The position numbers were made by a program, and so were the translations under genes. The notes under the pieces were generated by a model that saw nothing but the letters and a program-made list of their open reading frames with translations, was not told where the DNA came from and searched no databases. This document shows, piece after piece, positions 34,841 through 43,832 of a stretch of 64,000 nucleotides of DNA; positions within the stretch are counted from its first letter, which is position 1, and each line of letters starts with the position of its first letter. This stretch comes from CALODP01 sp942492055 (GTDB lineage: Bacteria; Bacteroidota; Ignavibacteria; Ignavibacteriales; Melioribacteraceae): NCBI GenBank assembly GCA_942492055.1, contig CALODP010000007.1, forward strand, positions 46,191-110,190. The letters run 5' to 3'.

Positions 34841-35602
34841 TTACAAATGGAAAAGATTTTTGTTGAATATCTCTTTTTTAACCGCTTTTGTGAATTTTCT
34901 ACTTATGATAAATTCTGTTTCCGACTCATTTAATTTTATTACGTAAATATTTTTCTCGTTTTTTTCCAGAGAATCCACAAAATCTTTGTTGATAATTACC
35001 GACCTGCTTATTCGAATAAATTTTTCATTTGGCAGGCCTTCCTCCCATTCTTTCAAATATTTCCTAATCGTATAAGAAGAGTTATCATTAAGATGCAATA
35101 GAGAATATGAGCCTTTTGCTTCAATGTATCGAATATCTTTAATGAAAACTCCTTTTAGTTCGTTCCGATACTTGAAATAATATTTATAATCATCATAGGT
35201 TTTTTGAACTAGCTTCTTTGAGGATAGTATTTTGCCGGTCTTTTCAATTCTTAATTTTACAGTATTAAGAAGATCATTAATTTTGAATGGTTTCGTAAGA
35301 TAATCATCCGCCCCGAGACTCATTCCGAAGCGAATATCTTCTAACTCATTTTTGGCTGTCAAAAAAATAAATGGAATCAATTCAAGAAGGTCATCATTAT
35401 TCAGCTCATCCTTAAGCTCAATTCCGGATATTCCCTCTAGCATAATATCGCTTATAATCAGATCAGGAATTTTTTGTCGAATTGCTACTATAGCTTCTTC
35501 GGCAGTCGCAACCTCTCTAACTTCATATCGATTTATTTTTAAGACTGAGGCTATTTTTTTGCGAAGACGAATATCATCTTCGACTATTACAATTTTGTTC
35601 AT
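34841..35602 (-). CDS. Response regulator with LytTR DNA-binding domain
   Basis: I take the ATG at 35600-35602 (MNKIVIVEDDIRLRKKI, 253 aa); an in-frame TTG directly after the kinase stop would add eight unlikely residues. The receiver (~1-120) has the acidic pair in VEDD, phospho-acceptor Asp in PDLIISDIMLEGISGIEL (~D53), FLTA and DDYLTKPF. The C-terminal LytTR domain (~150-250) shows FIKDIRYIEAKGSYSLLHL, YLKEWEEGLPNEKFIRISRSVIINKDFV, the usual DNA-binding beta fold. It acts as a transcription regulator; targets are unknown. It is paired with the kinase gene ending 24 nt upstream. Confidence 0.93.
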   Translation of the reverse strand: MNKIVIVEDDIRLRKKIASVLKINRYEVREVATAEEAIVAIRQKIPDLIISDIMLEGISGIELKDELNNDDLLELIPFIFLTAKNELEDIRFGMSLGADDYLTKPFKINDLLNTVKLRIEKTGKILSSKKLVQKTYDDYKYYFKYRNELKGVFIKDIRYIEAKGSYSLLHLNDNSSYTIRKYLKEWEEGLPNEKFIRISRSVIINKDFVDSLEKNEKNIYVIKLNESETEFIISRKFTKAVKKEIFNKNLFHL

Positions 35603-35626
35603 AACACAGGAGTAATTAATCAACAA

Positions 35627-36787
35627 TCAAACCGGAAATTTTAATTCTACCTCTGTTCCAACACCTACTTTACTTTTTAAGAACACTCTTCCCCCTAGAA
35701 TGTCGGTAAATCTCTTTACAATATACAATCCCAGACCAAGTCCCTTTTCCCCTTGTGAAGATTTACCAATAAAAAACGGCGAAAAAACTTTTTCAATTTC
35801 CGAACTATTTATTCCGCACCCTTCATCAGAAATTATAATAGAAATGAATTTCTGATCTTTCCCTGCAGTAATATATATATTTTTTTCTTTACTCGTATGC
35901 TTTATTGCGTTTGAAATAAGGTTTGTTATGATTTGCCTTAATAAAACCCTATTGGTGTATATCTGAATATTTTTAATCTTATTGAGAATACAATTCGGAG
36001 AATCGATATATTCCTTTTTCAGAGTAATTACAACATCATCTACCATCAGTTTCAAATCTATTGTTTCTTTACCTACATTAGAATATCCATTGCCGTATTT
36101 TGAAAGTAACATCAGAAAATCGACAATCTCGTTCATGTAGAAAACGTTATCAATAATATCCTTAAGGTTCTCTTCCCTCTCTTCTTTCTTAATAACATCA
36201 ATGTATTGTTCTAATATCTCAGCCGACACGCTTATTCCGGATAAATATCTTTTGAATTCATGAGCGAGAATTGAAAACGTTATATCATCGCTTTCTTTAC
36301 TTCTTCCCCCGTTATTAAGTCTCTTTTTTTCTAAGATATAAAACCCTTCTACTTCTCCTGATGTTATCTTTGGAATAATAGTCACATAGATCGTAACCAC
36401 TTCATTTCTGTAGTCATAAGCTTGCACTTTCAAATCGTGTAAGGAATACTTATTTTTTTTTACCAACTCCAACTCATTCTTGATTCTTTCTTTCGAAGTT
36501 TTCTCGACATAAGAAAAAACATCTTCACCTATTAACTCTTTTGAAGAAAATCCCAGAAGACTTCTCATCTCTTTGGAAACTTGAACTATATTTCCGTAAA
36601 CATCAATTACAACCAAATAATCTGCTATTCCGAACAAAATATCTTTATGCTTTTTTTCCTCGGACTCAAGCATTCTCTCTAAGAAAAGATTTCTGGTTCT
36701 TTCTTTTCTTATTTTTATATTCAATCGTTTCAATTGGGGTGAAAGACATAGCCCATATCTCTCCCTCTTTCCCTTTCTCATCAGCAA
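35627..36787 (-). CDS. Soluble PAS histidine kinase, partner of the LytTR regulator
   Basis: The 386-aa kinase has no membrane segment. A short coiled coil leads into a PAS domain (~50-155: LFGIADYLVVIDVYGNIVQVSKEMRSLLGFSSKELIGED), then a HisKA-like segment with His in FSILAHEFKRYLSGISVSAE (~185) and an ATPase domain with NLISNAIKHTSKE (N-box), IISDEGCGINSSEIEKVF (G1) and GEKGLGLGLYIVKRF (G2). It should respond to a cytoplasmic cue bound by PAS and phosphorylate the LytTR regulator encoded directly behind it. The start codon is supported only by frame length. Confidence 0.9.
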   Translation of the reverse strand: MLMRKGKRERYGLCLSPQLKRLNIKIRKERTRNLFLERMLESEEKKHKDILFGIADYLVVIDVYGNIVQVSKEMRSLLGFSSKELIGEDVFSYVEKTSKERIKNELELVKKNKYSLHDLKVQAYDYRNEVVTIYVTIIPKITSGEVEGFYILEKKRLNNGGRSKESDDITFSILAHEFKRYLSGISVSAEILEQYIDVIKKEEREENLKDIIDNVFYMNEIVDFLMLLSKYGNGYSNVGKETIDLKLMVDDVVITLKKEYIDSPNCILNKIKNIQIYTNRVLLRQIITNLISNAIKHTSKEKNIYITAGKDQKFISIIISDEGCGINSSEIEKVFSPFFIGKSSQGEKGLGLGLYIVKRFTDILGGRVFLKSKVGVGTEVELKFPV

Positions 36788-36937
36788 CTCTACCCTCCAT
36801 TTCTAATATAGCTTAACACAATAATTGTGAAAACTATTCCAATGGTCGTAGGAAATAGCCTAAAATAAAAATAAATTGTTATAAACTGACTCTGGAATGT
36901 GTTGAAAGAAATATGTAGAGTTATCGATTAGAAATTG

Positions 36938-37009
36938 AGCGGGCGACGAGACTTGAACTCGCGACCCTCAGCTTGGGAAGCTGATGCTCTACCACTGAGC
37001 TACGCCCGC
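36938..37009 (-). tRNA. tRNA-Gly (anticodon CCC)
   Basis: The minus strand gives acceptor GCGGGCG / CGCCCGC with discriminator T, D-arm AGCTCAGTGGTAGAGC, anticodon stem TCAGC / GCTGA with loop TTCCCAA (anticodon CCC) and T-arm GAGTTCAAGTCTC. The order and acceptor resemble E. coli glyU. CCA is not encoded (CAA). Confidence 0.94.
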
Positions 37010-37074
37010 TTTTATGTTGTAAAAATAGAAATACTTTGCATTTATTTCAAGATTATTTTACGTAAATTTGTTTT

Positions 37075-37782
37075 TTGGATATAAAATTATTTATTACTTT
37101 GAAAAAACTTACACCAAAGGCAAAACGGACTCTTGAGCTATTTATTATTATAGGAATAGCGCTAATTAGCTTCTTCTTCTGGAACAGCCACGCCATTTAC
37201 CCCGTTAAACTATTCGTCGTACTATGTCATGAAGTCTGCCATGGTATTGCCTCCGTGTTAACCGGTGGCAAACTGATTGCCATTGAGATTAATGAACACC
37301 TCGGAGGACAATGTCTAAGTAAAGGAGGAATTCCATTTGTTGTGGCATCAGCAGGTTATCTGGGAAGTTTGACGATTGGTGCAATGCTTTTTATTTCAGG
37401 GTACAAAAAAACATTTAGCATCTGGTTATGTACAATTCTTGCGGCGATCTTACTTCTTTTCGCTTCAAATTTTATAATAGGGACTTTAGGAAAAATATTA
37501 TCGTTATTATTTGTTGTAGTCCTTTTCGTATCACCCCGATTTTTCAATATTATCATTCATTCATATTTGATGAAAATCCTAGGGCTTCTTAGCTCGTTGT
37601 ACGCATTAATAGATATAAAGGAAGATTTGCTCACTTTCGAATATCGGGAATCGGATGCGCAAGTGCTTGCGGAAATCACCAATATACCCGCAATATTTTG
37701 GGGACTCTTATGGCTTTCTATTTCTGCTGGGGTTATCTATCTAATGTTTAAGTTCGGATACAGAAAGGGATTAACAAAGTAA
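37075..37782 (+). CDS. M50-type membrane metallopeptidase-like protein
   Basis: The 235-aa protein has six or so hydrophobic segments and the zinc motif HEVCH in VVLCHEVCHGIASVLTGGKL (~51-70), as in the M50B group of site-2-like intramembrane proteases; the following GGQCLSKGGIPFVVASAGYLGS is also a family feature. A second metal ligand, usually in an N/D-P-G motif, is probably in the later helices (RESDAQVLAEITNIPAIFWG) and fits the M50B pattern. Start uncertain: TTG at 37075 is used, no early ATG or clear ribosome binding site is seen. Substrate unknown. It ends 1 bp from the convergent MFS gene. Confidence 0.75.
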   Translation: MDIKLFITLKKLTPKAKRTLELFIIIGIALISFFFWNSHAIYPVKLFVVLCHEVCHGIASVLTGGKLIAIEINEHLGGQCLSKGGIPFVVASAGYLGSLTIGAMLFISGYKKTFSIWLCTILAAILLLFASNFIIGTLGKILSLLFVVVLFVSPRFFNIIIHSYLMKILGLLSSLYALIDIKEDLLTFEYRESDAQVLAEITNIPAIFWGLLWLSISAGVIYLMFKFGYRKGLTK

Positions 37783-37783
37783 A

Positions 37784-39097
37784 TTATTCTTCTTCGGTAT
37801 CTTTGACGAATTTTAATACAAAAAGACCCAAAAGAAAAAAAACACTGACTGATAGAATAGCGTAAGGTTGACTACCGGTAAAATAACTAACTAATCCGAA
37901 TACCAAAGGACCAACAATGGCCGAGCTTTTACCGAATAAGGAATAAAATCCGAAAAACTCCGTTTTCTTATCTTTAGGGGTTAATTTCGACATTAAACTC
38001 CTGCTGGTAGATTGCGTTGCCCCCATAACACTTCCGACTAACAATCCTACAAAATAAAAACTTAGTCTCTGGAATTCTTGAACCTCTATCGAACATCTTC
38101 CGGCCACTTCAATTAACAATGGATTTGACGAGTCGCTAGTAAAAAAGGCATAGAGCATTGTCACAATCCAAATCCACAGAGAGATTACTATAGCTTTTTT
38201 CTGTCCTATGGAATCGGCAAATATCCCAAAAACTACCGAACCTACAATAGCAGTAGTCTGAACAATTAGAAAAAAGATTGTTAGTTCCTCGAATGAGAAC
38301 CCTAGAGTCGATTGAGCATAATTGCCGGCAAAAAAGATTGTAGTATTTACCCCTTCTATATAACAAAAAAAGGCCAGTAGAAATAAGGCAAGATTCTTAT
38401 AATCTTTTAGATTAGTTAAGGTAGTATATACTCTGTTAAATCCAATCTTCAAATAGGAGACATCAGGAGAAACACTTTTGCGTGTATCCTTTAAGAATAG
38501 AAATAACGGGATTGAAAATACCAAGAAAAAACCCGCGGAAATAGGGAATGTCTCCTTTATCATTTCCTGACGAATAAAAGGTAGTGAAATAGCTAGTGTA
38601 GCAAGAGAGCCCAAATATCCCATTGCGAATCCGTATCCGCTCACTCTCCCTAAATTTTTGGATGAAGTCAATTCGGGCAAAAAAGAGTCGTAAAATACTA
38701 GTCCTGCTTCAAACCCAACATTTGCCAAAACAAAAAGAATTAGCCCGGGCACAACAGCCCCTTCTCCGACAAAATAAAGTAAGGAGGTTGCCGTAATACA
38801 TAGCAGAGTAAAAAATAATAAAAATCGTTTTTTTCCTGCGGAATGGTCGGCTATCGCGCCTAGTACCGGCGCAATAATTCCTGTAAGAAGCATCGAAAGA
38901 CTAATTCCGATGCTCCAATAAAGATCACCAATCGGTTTCCCTTGGCTAACAGTCTCTTTGAAATAGACCGCATATATAAAGGTAACAACAACTATCGAAT
39001 AGGATGTATTGGCAAAGTCGAATAAGGTCCAAAAAAAGATCTTAAGCTTATTTCCCGATTCACTACTCTTCTGATTTTTTCGGTAAGCTATTTTCAA
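37784..39097 (-). CDS. UMF1 / Atg22-like MFS transporter
   Basis: The 437-aa protein has twelve hydrophobic segments and the UMF1-family opening FFWTLFDFANTSYSIVVVTFIYAVYFKETV (~24-53), followed by ADHSAGKKRFLLFF (the MFS loop 2-3 motif), FYDSFLPELTSSKNLGRVSGYGFAMGYLG (~137-165) and GATQSTSRSLMSKLTPKDKKTEFFGFYSLFGKSSAIVGP (~355-394). The family is thought to export small molecules, with amino acids suggested by the fungal Atg22 homologues; substrate here unknown. The start overlaps the end of nusB by 35 nt in another frame, with no later plausible start, so translation is coupled. Confidence 0.9.
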   Translation of the reverse strand: MKIAYRKNQKSSESGNKLKIFFWTLFDFANTSYSIVVVTFIYAVYFKETVSQGKPIGDLYWSIGISLSMLLTGIIAPVLGAIADHSAGKKRFLLFFTLLCITATSLLYFVGEGAVVPGLILFVLANVGFEAGLVFYDSFLPELTSSKNLGRVSGYGFAMGYLGSLATLAISLPFIRQEMIKETFPISAGFFLVFSIPLFLFLKDTRKSVSPDVSYLKIGFNRVYTTLTNLKDYKNLALFLLAFFCYIEGVNTTIFFAGNYAQSTLGFSFEELTIFFLIVQTTAIVGSVVFGIFADSIGQKKAIVISLWIWIVTMLYAFFTSDSSNPLLIEVAGRCSIEVQEFQRLSFYFVGLLVGSVMGATQSTSRSLMSKLTPKDKKTEFFGFYSLFGKSSAIVGPLVFGLVSYFTGSQPYAILSVSVFFLLGLFVLKFVKDTEEE

Positions 39098-39545
39098 TCA
39101 ATCCTCTACCGATTTTATTCAACTCCCCTTTCTCCTTAAGATCGGAGAGAATCGCGTCCAAAATACCATTAATAAACTTTCCGCTGTTCGAAGTAGAAAA
39201 ATCCTTGGCAATTTCAATTACTTCATTAATGGAGACCTTCGGAGGAATATCCGGACAATATAACAATTCCGCAATTCCTATTTTCAATAAGAGCTTATCA
39301 ATTGTAGCTATTCTATCCAACTCCCAGTTATCCACTCTGGACTTAATCTTTCTTTCCAAAGCGCTTTCATTGCTCAAAGTTTTATTAACAAGCTCTCTGG
39401 CAAAAAGTCTGTCTTCAGGATCCTCAATTTCGGCTAATAGAGCATTTGTTATATACTCCAGCCTTTCACCGTTCATTTTATAAGCATATAATATCTGAAG
39501 GCATTTCTCTCTTAAGATTCTTCTCGTAGATTTCTTTGGTATCAT
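39063..39545 (-). CDS. nusB: Transcription antitermination factor NusB
   Basis: The 160-aa protein has the NusB helical fold: RRILREKCLQILYAYKMNG (~8-26), LFARELVNKTLSN (~48-60), RVDNWELDRIATIDKLLLKIGIAELLY (~70-96) and PPKVSINEVIEIAKDFSTSNSGKFINGILDAIL (~101-133). NusB with NusE/S10 binds boxA RNA in rRNA operons. It carries a C-terminal extension of ~25 residues, part of which is shared DNA with the MFS start. Length is normal for the family. Confidence 0.96.
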   Translation of the reverse strand: MIPKKSTRRILREKCLQILYAYKMNGERLEYITNALLAEIEDPEDRLFARELVNKTLSNESALERKIKSRVDNWELDRIATIDKLLLKIGIAELLYCPDIPPKVSINEVIEIAKDFSTSNSGKFINGILDAILSDLKEKGELNKIGRGLIENSLPKKSEE

Positions 39546-39653
39546 TTTTCTTCTTTCATAAATTCAAAATAAACCGGTGACTAAATAAATACTTTCTTTG
39601 ATCAACTTCAAATGAGAAATTACATATTTTCCGAAATTGACAAAATAATAATA

Positions 39654-40766
39654 TTACTTCTTGTACAATTCTCCTAATCTGCCCGAAAATGAAGAATTTC
39701 CCGAATAGATATTTCTTATGTTCCCGATACTGTTCAATCGGTCTTCCGCAATTTTGTTCGACGCGGCATGAGTAGGAATACCCAATTCCTGCGACATTCT
39801 TAAAACCCGCTGTACTATTGAATATATGCTTTCGGCGTGTTTCATTGATCTATCCTGTCGGTAACCTTCCAACTCGTTGGCAACATTTATTAATCCACCG
39901 GCATTAATCACATAATCCGGGGCATAAATAATACCCTTTTCCATCAGCATCTTTCCGTGCCTATTTTCATCTTCTAACTGATTATTGGCGCCCCCGGCAA
40001 CAATGGAATACTTTAACTTCGAAAGTGAATCATCATTAATTACAGCACCCAGTGCATTCGGAGAAAAAATATCTCCGTTTAGCTCGTATATCTCATCCGG
40101 CTTAACAACTCTTGCTTTAACTGTTTCAAGAACTCTTCTTATTCTGGATTCATTAATATCGGTAATGTAAAGATCTGCACCTTCATTATACAAATGTTCA
40201 CAAAGATAGCGTCCAACCGAACCAACCCCTTGTATAGCTATTTTACGCCCTCTCAAGGAATCTGAGCCCCATTTCTTATGCGCGCAGGCTTTTATCCCTA
40301 CATAGACTCCGTAGGCCGTTACAGGGGAAGGATTTCCCGAACCTCCGACCGCTTTGGAAATTCCGGTAACATACTTTGTTTCCATTCGGGTATATTCCAT
40401 ATCCTTAACATCCGTTCCAACATCTTCGGCGGCAATAAATCTTCCACCTAAACCATCTACAAACTTTCCGAATGTTCTGAACAATAATTCGGTCTTATCT
40501 CGCGCTGGATCCCCAATTATTACAGCCTTTCCCCCACCGAAATTCAAACCGGCAACAGCGGCCTTGTAAGTCATACCACGCGCCAACCTTAACGCGTCCT
40601 TAACCGCAGCGCTTTCGTTAATATAATTCCACATTCTTGTTCCGCCCAGAGCCGGGCCTAAGGTAGTATTGTGAATGGCAATGATCGCTCTGAGTCCCGC
40701 TTCTTTATTAGCAAAAAAGAATAACTGCTCATGTCCGAATTCTTCCAGTAGTTCGAAATGTTCCAT
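39654..40766 (-). CDS. Leucine (branched-chain amino acid) dehydrogenase
   Basis: I start at the ATG at 40764-40766 (MEHFELLEEFGHEQLFFFAN, 370 aa) with GGAG 8 nt upstream. The enzyme reversibly deaminates Leu/Val/Ile to 2-oxo acids with NAD+. K68 (GMTYKAAVAGLNFGGGK) and K80 sit at the same positions as the substrate and catalytic lysines of Bacillus leucine dehydrogenase. AAEDVGTD, NPSPVTAYGVYVGIKAC and the Rossmann IAIQGVGSVGRYLCEHL (~188-204) follow. Phenylalanine dehydrogenase is a close alternative. It lies 32 nt after the DUF218 gene. Confidence 0.9.
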   Translation of the reverse strand: MEHFELLEEFGHEQLFFFANKEAGLRAIIAIHNTTLGPALGGTRMWNYINESAAVKDALRLARGMTYKAAVAGLNFGGGKAVIIGDPARDKTELLFRTFGKFVDGLGGRFIAAEDVGTDVKDMEYTRMETKYVTGISKAVGGSGNPSPVTAYGVYVGIKACAHKKWGSDSLRGRKIAIQGVGSVGRYLCEHLYNEGADLYITDINESRIRRVLETVKARVVKPDEIYELNGDIFSPNALGAVINDDSLSKLKYSIVAGGANNQLEDENRHGKMLMEKGIIYAPDYVINAGGLINVANELEGYRQDRSMKHAESIYSIVQRVLRMSQELGIPTHAASNKIAEDRLNSIGNIRNIYSGNSSFSGRLGELYKK

Positions 40767-40798
40767 ATATGAACTCCGCTTATTTAGAATATTCCTCG

Positions 40799-41824
40799 TT
40801 AAATTGCAAAAAACCAAAACAGAAGCAAAGCAATGCTCTCACGTATTCTGTAGTAAAGCAACTTATCCCACTGTAATTTGTAATCCGAAGAAATCCCTAA
40901 AGCATCGACACCGTAAAAATCGCACATTGCCAAGATTCTTGTCAGATGAAACTGATCTGAAATAAGAATTATTTTATGTCTTCTATCCGTAGATAAATGA
41001 TTCCTAATATATCGTATTTGTTCCAAAGTTGTAGTAGTTTTTTCTTCAATTCGAAGCCCTTTTTTCGGCATTCCCATTGAAATAAGATAATTATAAGCCG
41101 ATTTCGCCTCTGTCATCTCTCCCGGAGCGTTCGAACCGGTCAATTGTATCTTCGTTATTTCCCCATCTCGGTATAGCTGATAAGCCTTCTCTATTCTCCC
41201 CTTGAAAATAGGACTCGGTTGATCGTTATGCCAAACAGCAGCTCCAAGAACTACTCCCAATCCGTTACGCCCTTCCTTCTTATTCAGTTTTCCATAGTTG
41301 GCCGTTAGATTAAAGAGAAGCGCCATAACCAACAAAATTATTATCGAAAAGACCGTACCAACCAAAGCTCTCAGAAAAGGAACCGAATTCCCATTGAAAA
41401 TCTTTGTCCAAAACAACGAGGTCAAATAGATAAGAGAAGAAGCGGCAATAGTAAACATTATTCCGATTACCACTTTCCTGGCCGGATACCGGATGAAATA
41501 ATCACCCGAAAAATCGAGATCGAATTTTGTTATAATCAAAGCGGTCAGAATTGCCAGAAAGGAAATAATCGACAACACCAGAAAAGAAATGCTCAATTGA
41601 ACAGTAATAACTTCTCTCTTAAAGAAGAATACTATTCCGAAGCCAATTACAAAAAAGGAATAGATTGATAGAATCAGAGTATTGCCGATGTTTAACGAAA
41701 AATCTTTAAACACAGACATCCCACTGAGATTATACTTCAAAAACAACAAGACAAATAGCGTGAAGGAGGTGAGCACAAAACCGAACAACATTATTTTACC
41801 GTTTCTTTCGCTGAATATATTCAT
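40799..41824 (-). CDS. DUF218 (SanA/YdcF/ElyC-like) membrane protein
   Basis: The 341-aa protein has about five N-terminal membrane segments (residues ~12-175) and a C-terminal DUF218 domain (~195-341) with LGVVLGAAVWHNDQPSPIFKGRIEKAYQLY, IQLTGSNAPGEMTEAKSAYNYLISMGMP, EEKTTTTLEQIRYIRNHL and IILISDQFHLTRILAMCDFYGVDA. This is the SanA/ElyC/YdcF group, linked to envelope integrity and vancomycin sensitivity in enterobacteria, without a proven reaction. The multi-TM N-terminus is more like YdcF/ElyC than SanA. It follows the ABC ATPase gene after 4 nt. Confidence 0.85.
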   Translation of the reverse strand: MNIFSERNGKIMLFGFVLTSFTLFVLLFLKYNLSGMSVFKDFSLNIGNTLILSIYSFFVIGFGIVFFFKREVITVQLSISFLVLSIISFLAILTALIITKFDLDFSGDYFIRYPARKVVIGIMFTIAASSLIYLTSLFWTKIFNGNSVPFLRALVGTVFSIIILLVMALLFNLTANYGKLNKKEGRNGLGVVLGAAVWHNDQPSPIFKGRIEKAYQLYRDGEITKIQLTGSNAPGEMTEAKSAYNYLISMGMPKKGLRIEEKTTTTLEQIRYIRNHLSTDRRHKIILISDQFHLTRILAMCDFYGVDALGISSDYKLQWDKLLYYRIRESIALLLFWFFAI

Positions 41825-41828
41825 AGAA

Positions 41829-42608
41829 CTAAGGATTAATTAAAACAGATATTTTATTATCGCGCAAAGAGACTTCCGTAGAAACAGCAAATACTCTGCT
41901 TATATTCTCTTCGGTAAGTACATCGGTAGTATTTCCGTCCAGAAGAATTTTCCCTTTCTTCATCATTACTGTTCTTGCGCTATAATTGCCTGTCAAATTT
42001 AAATCATGAGAAACTAAAATAACAGTTATTTTTTTTTCTTTATTCAAATTCGACAATTGCTCAAGTATTGATATCTGATGTTTAATATCAAGATGAGCGC
42101 TAGGTTCATCCAAAAAAATTACATCAGGTTCTTGGACTAACGCTCTTGCTATAAACGCGCGCTGAGCTTCACCACCGGAAACTTCCCCGATCCCTTTCCC
42201 GGCAAGATGTGTCAGCTCCATTAGCTCCAAAGCCTCTCTTATTTTCTTCCTATCTGAATCCCTTTCGAAGCCGAATATATTCATATGGGGAGTTCGTCCC
42301 ATTGCTACAATCTCGTATATCGAAAAGGAATATATTGTAGAATAATTCTGGGGCACGTATGCCATTATCTTGGCTCGTTCCTTAGCGGAATAGTTCCTAA
42401 TCTCTTTTTCCTTTAGCAATACCTTGCCATAATGAGGAGTAAGATAGCCGGAAGCAATTTTCAACATTGTCGATTTCCCGGAACCGTTAGGACCGAGAAT
42501 TGTTAGAAAATCTCCCGGGTTTACTTTTAAGGAAACATTATCCAATCGGAAGTTTTCCTTCCCCTCATTTCCGTTATAGTCAAATGTAATCTCTTTTAAT
42601 TCAATCAC
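41829..42608 (-). CDS. ABC transporter ATP-binding protein, FecE/BtuD type
   Basis: The 259-aa ATPase has Walker A LGPNGSGKST (~38-47), Q-loop YVPQNYSTIYSFSIYEIVAMGRTPHMN (~83-109, with the family's VAMGR-P-h sequence), signature VSGGEAQRAFIARAL (~142-156), Walker B DVIFLDEPSAHLD and H-loop ILVSHDLN. The Q-loop text and size are those of iron-siderophore / cobalamin importer ATPases. No permease or binding-protein gene lies next to it in the window; the next genes are DUF218 and leucine dehydrogenase. B12 uptake would serve nrdJ, but that link is only a guess. Confidence 0.88.
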   Translation of the reverse strand: MIELKEITFDYNGNEGKENFRLDNVSLKVNPGDFLTILGPNGSGKSTMLKIASGYLTPHYGKVLLKEKEIRNYSAKERAKIMAYVPQNYSTIYSFSIYEIVAMGRTPHMNIFGFERDSDRKKIREALELMELTHLAGKGIGEVSGGEAQRAFIARALVQEPDVIFLDEPSAHLDIKHQISILEQLSNLNKEKKITVILVSHDLNLTGNYSARTVMMKKGKILLDGNTTDVLTEENISRVFAVSTEVSLRDNKISVLINP

Positions 42609-43011
42609 AATTATTCTACTCTAATCTTATTATATCCGAATCAAAAAGATAGAGAAAATGAAAATCAGCTCCAACTCAAATATTAAAGAGAGCTCACCAA
42701 ACAGATGCTCCCGACATCCGGAGCAAATACCAAATAGAAAAAAGACTAATATGGGAGCATATATTATCATGGGATTTTCGGAGCACTAATTAAGCTTGCC
42801 ATTCATTGGGAATATCGGAGCATTCCAATTTAACTCCTCTCGTTGGAATATTACTTCACTGACGATTAGAGAATGGGAGCATCGCAGTTGCAGCATAATA
42901 TTTATTTCGTTAGCAAAAATTTCAGACACAACTAAACTCGAAGGGTTATCCATGAAGTTGATCTTTGCGCAATATCAGATACTATAAGAATGATAAAAAG
43001 GAATGGATTTA
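42609..43011. other. Non-coding region with GGAGCA words
   Basis: No gene is visible in this ~400-bp gap. On the minus strand TGCTCCGATATTCCCAAT, TGCTCCGAAAATCCCATG and TGCTCCCATATTAG recur at ~26-40-bp spacing (about 42750-42880), and TGCTCC-N8-GGAGCA at 42705-42724 is an inverted repeat. The ABC ATPase promoter must be here. Confidence 0.45.
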
Positions 43012-43045
43012 AAATAAAAAAAGGGTGCCTGATCAGACACCCTTT
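43012..43045 (-). terminator. Rho-independent terminator after tonB
   Basis: On the minus strand AAAGGGTG (43038-43045) pairs with CACCCTTT (43020-43027) around a 10-nt loop and is followed by a T-run. It lies 15 nt past the tonB stop. Confidence 0.9.
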
Positions 43046-43059
43046 GTAGTAAAAATTTA

Positions 43060-43716
43060 TTACTGAAGTTTGAAAAGAACCGGTACGGTAACCTGAACTT
43101 TCACAGGTTTACCACGTTGCTTTCCGGGTTGGAATTTTGTCTTCATTACAGCATCCATAGCAGCCTCATCACAACCGGCGCCGATACCACGAATCAAATC
43201 AACCTTTGTAACATTACCGTTTTCATCAACGTAAGCTTTTACATAAACTCTACCTTGAACACCGGCTCTCTTTGCTATTTCAGGATATACAATTTGTTTC
43301 TGAATAGCGCCGATACCACCAATTGGTTCAGGCATTTGTTCCACAGCTACGAAGAATACTGGTTCTGCTTCTTCTTCTTTCTCTTCAACCGGTGGTGGAG
43401 GAGGAGCCTCTACAGTAGCGTCTTCATCCAAATCGGTTTCAGCAATTTCAATATCTTCAAGAACATCATCCGAAGGAGCTTCGATGAGTATCGGTGGTTT
43501 TGGCGGCGGAGGTGGTGCCGCTTCCTGCTTTGTATGCTCAACATCTTCTACTTCGATCAATTCCTGAGGAGCTTCAATTTTAATCTCTTCCTTTTCAAAT
43601 TTTGGGAAAAACTTGAATGCAATAATTAGCAAGGCCAAAGCTAAAATCAAGCTCGTCTCAAACACCCTTTTATACTTTCTCTTAAGATCACATTTAGGGT
43701 TTTTAGTTAATGCCAC
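43060..43716 (-). CDS. tonB: Energy transducer TonB
   Basis: The 218-aa protein has one N-terminal membrane anchor (SLILALALLIIAFKFFPKF, ~18-36), a periplasmic Pro/Glu-rich spacer (AAPPPPPKPPILIEAPSDD, VEAPPPPPVEEKEEEAEP) and a C-terminal TonB domain (~130-218) with GGIGAIQKQIVYPEIAKRAGVQGRVYVKAYVDENGNV and VMKTKFQPGKQRGKPVKVQVTVPVLF. It passes proton-motive force from ExbB/ExbD to outer-membrane receptors. The start DLKRKYKRVFETSL is typical of FCB-group TonB proteins. AGGAGG precedes the ATG. No exbB/exbD nearby. Confidence 0.95.
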   Translation of the reverse strand: MALTKNPKCDLKRKYKRVFETSLILALALLIIAFKFFPKFEKEEIKIEAPQELIEVEDVEHTKQEAAPPPPPKPPILIEAPSDDVLEDIEIAETDLDEDATVEAPPPPPVEEKEEEAEPVFFVAVEQMPEPIGGIGAIQKQIVYPEIAKRAGVQGRVYVKAYVDENGNVTKVDLIRGIGAGCDEAAMDAVMKTKFQPGKQRGKPVKVQVTVPVLFKLQ

Positions 43717-43832
43717 AGTTTCCTCCTGTTAAGACTAATCTAGTTACCAAACTTAAAAAATGATTTTCGCATTGTCAATCAGAGCTTATAAAAATTTTAC
43801 ACTTTTAAAATCATTAGGTTCCACATATGGAA

